From assembly GCF_001949145.1 (NCBI RefSeq), contig NW_019091357.1:2152114-2216113 (forward strand): a stretch of DNA of 64,000 nucleotides, given 5' to 3'. Positions within the stretch are counted from its first letter, which is position 1. Each line of letters opens with the position of its first letter. Below, one piece after another: positions 1-12,000 of this stretch. The stretch is from Acanthaster planci. Its lineage: Eukaryota > Echinodermata > Asteroidea > Valvatida > Acanthasteridae. A program made the translations under genes and the position numbers. The notes under the pieces were generated by a model that did no database searches, was not told the DNA's origin, and was given only the letters and a program-made list of their open reading frames with translations.

Positions 1-60
1 TGGTTCTACCAGGCAGCAAGCTAACCTGTTGAGCCACTTGGGTCCCCCAACTACAAGTGT
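1..60 (-). repeat. possible tRNA-derived SINE fragment
   Basis: Read on the minus strand, this edge segment (a GGCTCAACAGGTTAGC-type start followed by CTGCCTGGTAGAACC) resembles the 5' half of a tRNA, as in tRNA-derived SINEs. It is cut by the window edge and no B box is visible, so it is only a hint. Confidence 0.2.
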
Positions 61-274
61 TCGTTTCATATATATAAAGATTACATTCGTAGTTAGAAAA
101 ATTTCCACTGCAGTGATGTGTGTCACAGAGGCTTCGCTTGAGAACAAATGTTTGTTTCATAGATACTCCTAAAAATGCATATCAACACTCTGGCAAAGTC
201 AGTGGGAATCTAACGAAGTGCACTGTGTCTAACATGTAGGTTAATGATGCCAAACAAGGAGTCCAATGCATACA

Positions 275-3076
275 AAACACCAACACTCACTTTATTCATA
301 CAAGGGTGTCTCCTTAGGAAACCGAGTCCCGTCTCAATTCTTTTAATTTCTACATATCCATCCAAAATGGTGAGAAAATAAAAGTTAAAAAAAAAAAACG
401 AAAAAAGAAAACCAAAACCCAACCAAAGCCACGACCCTTGGGTTGACACACCATAATCCGTGTGATCCATTACATGTACACGGCTATTCTTTGTATCAAA
501 TTGCTCTGGTCAAATACTGTTCTCGTGTGAGGGCAATGTCTATGGGCTTGTCTTGTTTACGGTCGAGAATTGGAACATGTCTGTAACAAAAAAAAAAAGA
601 CACTCGGATAAAAAAAAAAAATCTGGATAGGCCGGTGACTTTTAAAAGTGAAGTCACTCCCATCTTATGATACGCTCCAAAAACTAGATTTGTGAAGAGG
701 TTTTCTAGCGCTGGGAGTGGTTGAGACTGGTTCCCTCCACACATTCCAGTAGAGAGATCAGGAACCAGTGTAAGACTTCACACCTTTGTACAGCTTTGGA
801 ATGGCTGAGGAGCTATCCAGGTCCTTTTTTTTAAAAACTTGCTAATCAGTCTTTAGAACAATTTAAAGTGTTTTACAAACTTTCTAAAAAATGCACTCCT
901 CGTATTTTTTACATTGCCTTGATTGTGCCTTGATTAAGCCCAGACTTTGAGAAGTCATTTTGTCCAATAATAAAATGTACCCGAGAATATGGTCATTGTC
1001 CTTCATCAAAAAACAAAGAAAAAATACATATTTGCCAACACGGAATACATTGTTATAGAGATTGCCTGCTACAAAAAATCACTTTTTAAACTAACTCTGG
1101 AAGACTTGCTAAGAAAAATAAAAATGGCTATGCAGCTTCGGCTTTTAAATTAAGTATAGCGCTAATCACAGCATTGTTTAGGTGAAGAAACATATCGACC
1201 AGCTTGTCTGACCTTTGGCACTGGAAATACTGAGTGACATGCAGGTGCAAAGTCAGCAATATGAGCAAGATGCAAACTCTTGAAATCAGTTAACAGAGTC
1301 AAATACTCGACACCTGTGTTTATATCTTATCAACGTTACCATTTATCCTAAAGAAACCTTACCCTAAGCCAAGGACGATTATTCAATGACACGCTTGCTT
1401 AAAACTTGAGTATGCCTGATGCTTGGTAAGGGCCCCAAATGCCCAAATCAGCCCCAAATGTTGCCGCCAAAATATACAAGATCCCCCACTCCCCGTGAGT
1501 AATAGACAGGCAGCCTACGGCTCAGAATATTTCACGTGACTAGGGACATTTCCTAAGGCTGTCTATGATGTACCTTTTCTCCAACGAAACGAAGATCAAA
1601 CTTGGTTCAACTTGTGTCTGAAAAGACTATCCCCCTATTACACCGACTGACAAATGGCGCTGAACTGGAGATTTGGCTTTGAAGGTCAGTAACACTAGGT
1701 CAACTGCCACGATGATTTGACAAATTCCAAGCCACAAAAAGATGAAATGGGCTTAACAGCCAGTCAAGTGACTTTTAAAAGGATGTAGCAGCTATTCCAG
1801 CTCGCGTAAATCAGACGTTTTCAGACTGCCTTTTTAAAGATTCCGTGACTGTCCTTTTCTCTGAATATATGTATCCTTAAAAGGGGGAGGGAAATCAGGA
1901 TGCAGGCGGATAAACAGAAGCCTGACAGAATGTATGAATACTGAAAAAGCCAAACCCTACACTTTGAAAGGTCTTTGAGGATTATATCTTCCACCTACAA
2001 TGCACAATTTTAATCGACAGTCATCCAACATTGTTAAAAAATCTACGCTACACTCCACACGTCACCACTGTTAAAAAAACCGGAAATTCAGCGTACGTGA
2101 TCAACTAGAGACAGCATGAATTTGCTTCAAAGATTACTTCTCAAAGACTTTACAAACACGAAAAAGGTCTTCTGCTAGTATGTTACACTGAAAACCATTC
2201 TCTAAGATCCTTGCTGTCATTAAATTCTCATTACATGCATAAAAAGGAGTACATACAGCTTGTATACATGTAGATATTAAAAAAGGCAATACTTAAATAG
2301 AGCATGTAACCTGTGATTCAGTGGGGAGAATTTAGTTTGTTTTTCTGCATTTTTTTTTCCCCAATTTTTCTTTAATCTTTAGGTTACTGAGAGAAAATGA
2401 AAGACGAGTCAAGTGTTGCAGTGTTGTTGAACAAATGTCGGATCTCCTAACGACGCATCCCTCATTCTAAAACTCTGACCACCACAATCAACCCTAGACG
2501 GGGAAAGGCCAGTTTTTGTGTGTGTTTACAGCTGCTTGTCTTTATGTTCTCGAGTCACTTTTTCAACAGCAAATTCTGCTGCTGAAATCCCTGTTTAAAC
2601 ATCTTCAGCCTATTAAAAATGTCAACAGGGTCCCTGTACCATCATGAACTACAATGGTATACTGCCTATGCCAGTCGGGGCACCATACCAAGATGGCTGC
2701 TGGTGGTTACTTATGCTATTCTTTTTGCAAGCAACATTATTATTCAACTTTCTGCGCAGATTCCAAGCCTCACATTACAGATTTACATTGCATTGTGGTT
2801 AATGCGGTTTTCGGTCAAAATGCAAGTTTTGATCGCCAAACATAGCTCTGTGTATGGTCTTAATGCAACAACTTATGTCGTGAGCTCAGACCTGTAAATT
2901 AAGTGACCTTTTTGGGCCATGTGTAACTGGAAAACTTCACCAAGTCATGTGATGGGTCACAGGTCATGCCATGAAGAATAAGTAGCTTCCTCAGTAAATC
3001 CACAGCTGGGGTTAAAATTACACTATTGTACAGTCTGTACATGCGGCTGGAGAGAAGACTAGTCCAAGAGCTGATG
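275..3076 (-). other. 3'UTR of the PHACTR gene
   Basis: About 2.8 kb of AT-rich sequence follows the PHACTR stop codon on the minus strand, with no supported coding frame. The only canonical AATAAA I chose as the end lies at 291-296, with a GT-rich stretch just beyond it (GTTGGTGTTTTGT on the minus strand), as expected of a cleavage site. Short plus-strand frames inside (for example 2619-2897) have no splice or family support. The extent of the UTR is inferred; earlier polyadenylation is possible. Confidence 0.55.
291..296 (-). terminator. polyadenylation signal AATAAA (PHACTR)
   Basis: TTTATT on the plus strand is AATAAA on the minus strand, followed about 10-25 bases downstream by GT-rich DNA. 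It is the best placed signal for ending the long PHACTR 3'UTR. Confidence 0.5.
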
Positions 3077-3092
3077 TCAAGGTCTGTGGAAC
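3077..3092 (-). CDS. PHACTR coding exon 12 (terminal)
   Basis: The acceptor CGCAG is followed by G TTC CAC AGA CCT TGA. Together with AG from the previous exon it encodes Arg-Phe-His-Arg-Pro-stop, the invariant PHACTR C-terminus. Only 16 coding bases precede the 3'UTR. Confidence 0.9.
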
Positions 3093-6000
3093 CTGCGTAA
3101 GAAAGCAGAGGTTTGGTATTAAAAAACTGGGTAAAGCAGACAGGAGTTGAGCCTACCCTCTCAGGAATGCCACATCAATTGCTCAAACCGAACCTATTAG
3201 TCCTTTGTTGGCCATCTCTAAAGCATTCAAAGGCTCCCTTTATTTCCACTACCTGAGGTTTTCCTTTGAATATTTGCCAAGAGCCATCAACTGCAACTGG
3301 ATCTGAACCAGAGACATACGGAGTGCCAGACTGCTGCTCCACCACCTCATCCATTCTGCACAGTTGCTTCCTGACTGTCCAAAACCTTCCTTCCATGCAC
3401 TACCTCTTCCCCTGCATGTCTGCCCACAGAAACTGACTGGAGTGGAATTCAAACCTGTAACCTTCCAAACACTGGCCAGGTGTTCTACCACCCGAAATAC
3501 TCAGCCAACTGTTGGCTTGCCGCCAATTTTGTTCAAAGGCACTCGTCAACTTCAGCATCTCTCAACAGGTTTCATGGGTGTATCTGAAGCCAACAAAGGG
3601 ATCTCCACTCCCTCAAGGAGGGTTTTTTTGGTTATGATCAATCTCTCTGATGTGCGCCCTCACCTGGTGTACTTCTTGCTGTCTTCATGGACGTCCATCT
3701 CTTCGCTCTTGTAATCATTCAGCTCCTTACGTATTGATGCCTGAGGTGGCGGGGTGGAAAAAACATCATTGTCTCCCTGTGAAACTTTACACTTCACAGA
3801 ACAATGCACGATGCCAAAAGTGAGTCCAACAAAACGAGGCTTACAGGCCAATTTATTTCTTCACTCAGTTGTTTTTGATAAGCATTGGAGAGAAGACACC
3901 CAGCTCTTTGCTCTGATGCATTGATACATTCCTCGATTTGACATTCTTATGGGCATGGATAAAGAGTGGGTGAAAACACCAGAGTTCGTGCTGATTAAAG
4001 TTGCAGATCAATTAAGTTGTTGAAGGGCCGATAAGTGGGAGGTGGATTAAGTAACCTATGGCTAGATTCCTTGGATTTGGTCATGGATACAGACGTCTGT
4101 CTTCCCTAGTGAACAAGTACCATCGACTAATAAGTCCCATGTAGCGAGTTTCGCATTTGCCAATTGTCGCTAAACACAGCATGTGCAGTTTTCTACACTG
4201 AAAAGGCATTGCATGCAGTGAAATCTTTGCCCACTCTAAATTAATCCCAACAAACGATCCCTTACAAACTCATGGGTCACCCTTAGCTTACTGCCCAAGC
4301 AGAGTCCTAGAGGGAAAACTCAAAGGCTGCCGTTTGATAAAACTCAAAGAGCACGCACAGCTTCCTGCTTCTTTTATAACCGAAGTAAGTTGGGGCTTTC
4401 TGGTTTTTTTTTTTGTTTTCTTGTTTACCTTGTCCTGCGGCGTGAGTTTTGTCCAGGGTTTGTCGGCCTTCCGGTCGTAGTCAAATGCCTCCATCACCTC
4501 CACGTACTCATTGAATTTGATAATATTGCGCTGGCGCAACTCCTCAACGGTTGGACGGAAACTCAGCTGCAAAGAAAAGTTAAAGCAAAGTGTGGGTGAT
4601 GTCGCCAGCATATTTATTTTCCCACATGTAAACCCCTATATCATCCCGAGTCTTAAAAAAAAAATAACTTTGGCCTAAGTAAAACTTCGGAGTGGTATTC
4701 ACAAGTCGATCACATGACCAATCAAAAATTATGCTTGAAATTCAGATAAAACCACACAACTAGCATCGGATGTTTCGGGAGGCAGCGTCTGATGCCTGTT
4801 GCCATGGTGACAGGACTGACCTTTCTGACTAGAATCCTCTTTCTCTCTTCCTTTTGTTCCTTCTCAGTCAGGCCCGAGGACTGAGCTGCGGGGAAAATAA
4901 GGGGGGGGAGAATAAAACATGAGAAAGACAAACATTAGCAATGAATGCGAGACAAAATGGTGAACAGTTGAGCAGATCTTCTGGGGAGAGTTACCTGTAA
5001 GTGCGTTTTGTTGTTCAATAATTTGTTTTTCACATGCATCAGAAGGACTTAATTTGCCTGGTAAACCCCAACAATGCCTGGTAAATACAGGCGTGACACA
5101 AGCCAGGACCGCCACTCCCCTTTGATTGGCACTGTGCAGGATGTGTTTTTCTTGTAAAGGCCTGTGACTCAAAAGTAGTTGTGGCGACACAAGACTGATT
5201 TCGTTGGGTTGGTTCACAAATGGTGCACGGTCCTCCGCAGGACGGCCTTCTTCGCGAGATGGCTACTTTGGGATGTTCAATCCCTCCCCCCGGTCCAACA
5301 CTTCACGGCATGTTTTCGGCACCTGTGATTTTCAGGGTAAGTTTCTTGATTCACATCTATGCTGCAGGATCCTTACCTTTGTATATATTTCTCTGCTCCA
5401 GTTCTTCCTGCGTGGGCCTTTGGCTGAGACGCCTGAAAAACAAATGAGAAAAACCAAACGGAAATGATCAGTCCGAATCGAAGACAAAATAAGCTTCCTC
5501 GGTGGCTGTGTGCATGCACTCACGAGGGTGCTCTACAACCCACTGCCACATTGCCTGTTGAGGGTGTGTAGTCTGACCACTGGCTTATTGCTTTTTAACA
5601 ATGCATAAATGTAATACAGTCTGACTCAAACAACCCCAGTGCAAGAGTTTTGTAACATCTCATTGTCTTTTACACGTTGACGTTAGCTAAAAACCCTCAC
5701 AGCATTCACAGTTGACAAGGTCTCCTTCAACTGTTTTTTTCACGTGAATGGTTCACTCCGTCCTGATAAACGAAATCTACTTCTGATAACCGGCGGTGCA
5801 CCCATGCCCCAGAGCCTGGCTCCGGATTGTCGACTATGTGGTCCAAACCATCCACTCTTTGGGCAATGCTGATTGACCAACTGTTTGCTTTAAATCATTG
5901 CTCAAACTTGCTTCTTTATGCTGAGATCATAGGCTATGCAGAATGACAAAAATCCAAACTAACGGTGGAAAAATAAAAGTGTGGATTTATTTCCCAAGAG

Positions 6001-9000
6001 AAAGGTTTTTCGGGTCGGTGTGGGTTCTTCTTCCGTCATCCTTACCGGACGAGCTTGGTGCCGATGGCATTCATCAACTCCTTCTTCTCATTGTCAGTCT
6101 TCTGAGGCAGGATGTTTCTCGCCTGCAACGCCTCGCGGGTGGGCCGGTTACGCAGATGGAAGGCCAGACTGTCGTTGCGCTTGACCCTGGCCACCAGACT
6201 CGCTGTTGGGAGGGAAACAAGGTGGTCAACGGTCCAGAGGCTAGACTAAGGAGTGTTTTAAGAAATGGGGAGAGGGGTGATCATGGCTTGAAAGAAAGTA
6301 TGGGATGTTGGGCGCTTGTGAGACAGTGAAAAGCGGGGTTTCATGTGACGACGCGTGTCCACGCTTCAACTACTCTTGGCAGGTTTCTATTGATAAAGGT
6401 CTTACTTAAGAATTCAAACAGGGATTGAGGGGTAAGCATTCACGTTTGCTAAAAGTTGTCTTTCTTGTGCTTTCTCTTTATGCACTTTCATCTTTTTAAA
6501 TTAAGGTGGGACTGGTGACCTCATGGGGTGCCACGGAATGCTACATCTGGGGTACACTATTGTGTTTTAAAGTTGTGTTATGAGCCTCACTAAAGAACTA
6601 GGTTTGGAGACCATGATGATTCAGGGTTCTTTTTTATGCTCCAAAATTTGTCTGCAGGAGAGCATCCATCTTCTTTTTTGATTGGGTTAAAAATAGTAAC
6701 TGAAAAAGTTTGGCTACTACGTACCTCCAACACTCGCGCTCGTTGTCTGCAGCGCTTATCTCGAGACAAAAATCGTTAAGTCTTAATGCATGCATGCGCA
6801 GTTGGAACAGTGCAACTGGCCTATGCTACTCACTGTTATAATCGTCATCCGAGTCGCTGTCTTCGTGAGCGTTCTCTTTGTTGTCGTAGTCGCTGAGGCT
6901 GTCCTCGTCCGAATCATTGGCATGGTTGATGTCGCCGTTGCACTGACCGGCCACGGGGGTCGGATCGCGGGCGTCACCGTCGGCATCAGGTATGTTCCGT
7001 GCGTGGCTGTTAAAATAAATGGAAGCACCCCAAAATAGTTGGCCAGGTGAAAAAACACCTGTTTGACATGGGAACGAACTCAGACTAAGAAGCCACAATG
7101 TAACTAGAGTCATAGTATCAAAATCAAGTAAAAAACTAGGAGAAAATTTATAGATTTGCTCTTCACTGCATATCAGAGATGAAAGCTTGATATTTCTGCG
7201 GGCTTGTAAGTACAAAAAAATTTCAGTGTCTGCTTGGGCGGGATTTGAACCCATGACCTGTAATTCCTAGTGCTAGCATTGCATCAGCATTGCTTGCAAT
7301 ACCCCACCTCACCTGCCAAAGCCAACAGCTCTAGGTACTTGTTGACCTCTGTCATGCGGTGCAAAGCCGACACTGTGACCGGTATGGTTGACCGCTGGGG
7401 AACCTGGCGGGCCAACAAAAGAGTGGGATTTTCCAGTGAAACAAACACAGACTGGCTAAAGTTGGATGCGAATCGAGGAACCTTTTGGATAGTATGCTAG
7501 CGCTTTGGCTACCCATCCCTGCTGCCGGCGGTCTATGCCCTGTTTGAAGGTGGACATGAAGGCAAATATCTTACCTGCGACCTGTACGTCAGCTGCAATT
7601 CCCACTCCGCCGATTCGTACCCCCTGCTTGGGTGGGACAGCCGGTGACACACTCTTCTTTGGGGGTAAGGCCGGACTGACCCTCCCAGTCTTCTCGGGCA
7701 GGGGCGGGGATATGCCACCGGGGGAAGTCAGAGTGGCCGGGGCTGCGTCAGGCACCGGCTCGGCAGTGACAGAGGGCACATCGGGGTCCGTGCTGTTGAT
7801 CTCCACCTGGGTGACTTCAGGTGAACCGACGGCTGGTTGGTCCGTCATCTCTGTACATGTCGACAAAGGGAGGGAGGGGAACAGACACATGTACGTGATC
7901 AGATCCAACGAAACAAAACTCAAAGTTCTTCTTCTCAGTAATTTTGTTTTAGTTCGCGTCAGGAAGAGTAAACTGCATGGCTCAGTTTGGTGCCTTCATG
8001 AAAATGGCCTGGTGGATGGTTCTTGTCGATTTACATTGTGCAAAATTGTCATAGCAGCTCATTTATCACAAGTGACTACAGCAACTTTTGATTCATTTTG
8101 TTAGATTGGGTAGCATATGTCTGATTGACACTGCATTATAACTCCCTAAATCATTCTGGCTAGGAACCTTCCTGACTCTTTCCTAAATTCTCAGCCGTGC
8201 AGGAAACCAATGGCACATACTTTCTCCTTCTGCTTTGAAGGGGAATCAAACCCCAGGGGAAGTAATCATTGCAAATGGGCTCGACTTTCCTCAAAATCCT
8301 CCAAAGCTCCAGCTGGATTTTGAAGGATTAAATAGTGGCAATGACAAACACTGGTAATGACAAACATTAGCAATGACCAACATTGGCAATGACACTTCAA
8401 TTCTTCGGTGAAAACCAGTTTTTCTTTTTCCCGAAGCAGAAAAACATTTACTTGTACACGAAGACAAAGTGAAACATATTTCCTAAACCACTTGCCTCTG
8501 GGGTTCCCGGTACCTTGGGTTTGTACGCATAGCCGGGGTGCACGAAATTGGACAAAGGAGCTGGGCCTTGCAACAAAAGACTGTACTCCGAACAAAAGAC
8601 GGAGCTGCTGGGAATCGCCAACAATTTTGAGCTGGCATTAGCGGAGGTAATCTGTCATTGTTTGAAACAGTAAACCACTGTTTGTGGCATTCAGCACCGG
8701 CAGATTATCAGCGGGGGCAAAAGTGCTCCAGCGACGAGTGATACAGCACCACTGCATGTTAATCTGGCCACACTTGAAAAGACACCACTGCCATTCAGCA
8801 ACACACAGGGCCAATTTTGGGAGCAGAGGAAATTACGCAACACTGCAAAACTGGGCTCTCTATACTGGGCGGCAGGCGTGGCTGCAATACTTGGGCATGA
8901 TGGTCAGATTAGAGTAGCCACCAGACAGTCATTTGTGTGGGTGTAAACGTCCAGTAAATGAAGTTCTAAATTTTTGAAGCATTTTGAAAACAGAAAATCT

Positions 9001-12000
9001 TAAAAATCGCCAGGGGGAAGTCGTACTGCATATGCAAATTCCACCGGGCAGGAAGTGGTTAAAATGTACAGTTCCATCACAAACTCGACTTTCACTTCAA
9101 ACAAAACAGATTTTTGGTGAACAGTTTTAGATTTCATTCAACACTAGTTATGATCTCTTCTACTTAACATACATGTCAAGGTATCATATTCAATTGACAA
9201 AATCAAATACTCCCTATTACAGCTTCCTCGAGGTCTACATGTACCATCAAGCAACCTTGAATTGTCAATTCTAATTGGTCGATCCATGGCAACAAACAGT
9301 GTGATATATACATGTAACTCTACTGCACGGTTCATATCAAACTGCGTGTAATGCGCTATTCTAACGCATTGCGCTATATTTACGCTAAAAGCCTCCTGGT
9401 ATACATTATTCTGTGTTCCACTTGCATTCCTGTGATAATTAACCCCTTCACGGCGGGATTATTTTGACCCCTGACTGCTGAGCTGTGGTATGCCCTGAAT
9501 GAAGGGCTTTGTCCAGCAGCAGGCCCCATTGAACCAGCAGCTGCATGGTGAATAGACTGTATGTGTGGTATGCACTAATGCTCACACAATGGTGCGGTAG
9601 TAGCAGTCCTCCGTAGCAAAGGGGTTAATAATGTTTACAGTTTTATTAGCAAACTACCGGTATGGATGCAAGTGTACACAGGCTCTCTGCGTCTTCAACT
9701 CATTGAGTAACGCTACAGCCATCGTCACAAACAGCTTGTGCTTTTAATAAGGATTAAAGATCGGGGAATACAGATCCGTTGACGGCGATAAAGAAAACTC
9801 GACAAAGGCACGTTCAAATGTACTGGTACCTGTTCCTGTGTGCCTCCTTCAACTAGTCTTGCCGCTGAAGATAGGAGCAGAATTGAAAGAACGGGCCCCT
9901 CCAGCGGAGAGGAGAGAAACAGGGAAACGGGTCGTGCCTTTCCTCGACAAGGAAGATGACGATCTATCTAAGATGGGTCGCGGCAGCTCGATGCTATCGC
10001 TGGGAGGAACTGTCAGGTTGTGGTTGGTCTCCACTCACCGGGGGACAACTTTTGCTCTCATTTCCTTCCGCCTGACCACAGAGGCATCCAATCAAACAGC
10101 CAGCCCTGTTGACGCACTCCAGATAACATCCAATCAAACTAGTTGTCCCCCCCCCCACTTTCTGAGATCTAGGATCTCCGGGATCACAGGATTAACTGTT
10201 TATTTTCAGCGAGTCGGTCGACCCATGCTAGATACTTGTAACTTCTCCGGAGCTCGTGTCATATCATTCTGGACTTTGTTCAGATACGTCATCGCCTCGG
10301 GCAAGAAAAAGAAGAAAAAAAGGAGCGACAACGAGCACTCGATTTGATCTTAAAGCGTCAGCTGCCTCGTTGGAGATCAGCAATACGGTGTCAGCTTCTG
10401 TAGGGATTTGGGCTCAAAGCCAAAGCCTTAGATGCGATGGTTCTCAGAAAGAGGGCGGGAAACCTTTGCAGTATGATCCGACCCCATGGGAAATAGACGT
10501 TGGATTGAGCACACCCTACGGTGTTAGCAGCATGGTTCAAATTTGTTGGGGAAAATAAATTCTTTTGAGGGGCCCTTTTGTGGCGTTTTTTCTACACGTA
10601 CACGTAGGTGCTCGTCTTTGTTGTTCAACTGGCAATTCATATTTTTCATAGATTTTAAAACTTTGGATATACTTTACTTTTTGAGGGAAAAACTATACCA
10701 ATGATGCGGTATACATACATACATACAAGGAAACTGTGACCAGGAAAAGTGAAAACAAGCAGGCAAGCCTTTCACCGACAAACGCCAACAGGAAACAGCC
10801 ACTGAAAAAGTCTCCGATTAATAACAAGAAAAGAGCAACATTTGGCACATCCAATATCGCACGAGCGGGAACTATCATCGTAATTGAAACATAACTCTCC
10901 ATATCCGCACAGCCATTCACACACTCGGTAAATGGCATTGTTTACTGTGCGGACACACAATGCTAGAGAAGGACCAAACACCTGGACTACCACCAATGAG
11001 CACTGTACTACATGTATGAGCACACCGGCTCAACATCACCAGGACTGCATAAGGAGTCCAAAACAAATAGAACCAGCGACCGAAGAGTGCCCGACTACCC
11101 CCATATGACTGCTCACTGCATGTACACCTGTATTTAAAAGCGGAGACTACAAGTACACATATACATGTACAAATTTGACACCAATCTCGAGCATTTGGAT
11201 TGTTATATTAACCCTAACAGTTCTGCATAAAATTTGGCTTGCAGTACTCAGTACTATAAAATACTAAGCAGTAGTCTGAGCCTGGAGGACCTAGCACTAC
11301 AAATGACTACTTCTGGCTAGGTCACCCTCCATTGCCACTGGTACGGAGAACGATAAAGCCATGCATTCATACCAGTAGTGCCACAGCACTGTATGGTACA
11401 TTGTCTTATCTATTGTATTTTATGGCTTCAGAGAACAATACGGTCATGTCCTCTTACAAGCGGCAGCGCTGAATACTACATTTTACTACTAAGTAGTACT
11501 TTGTAGTATTTAGGGCTGTTAGGGTTAAACTGTGCCACCGCTGCAGGGGAAAAAGTACATGCATCCCCGTGTTTGAAAGGGGTAGAATTAATATGAAAGT
11601 ACACAGAGCACGGATGAGCATGCATACTGTTCATCAATGAAATACCACAGCTGACAAACTGCCTAATTGCCCAAAGTGTAAATGTGCATTTATACGAGCA
11701 CCTGGTAGGCTTGAGTTATTGTAACCATGGCTGGAGATGGAATTAACAGGTCTGGGCAAATGGTGTTCCGTAAATGCGCCGGTGATAAACGCTAGACAGA
11801 ACTGGAGCTGGGAAATTGGCAATTTGCAGGGCAGTATGACACGGTAGCTGTTACAGTTTAGGCTGACTCATAAACTCGCAGAAGTTCAGTTTAACAATCC
11901 CTCCCGCCCAAACAAAAAAAAAAAAAAAAAAAAGAGAGAAAGGGGCTCGGGGAAAACTTGGCATGTTTTCCTACATCTTTTTTCCTCCACAGCTGTCCGA

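Noticed and set aside
6783-7058. Thr-rich minus-strand frame over PHACTR exon 6
   Set aside because: Out of phase with exons 5 and 7; the overlapping acidic frame fits both and matches family composition.
7505-8104. 199-codon plus-strand ORF
   Set aside because: Shadow of PHACTR exon 4 (Pro codons read in reverse) extended by intron sequence.
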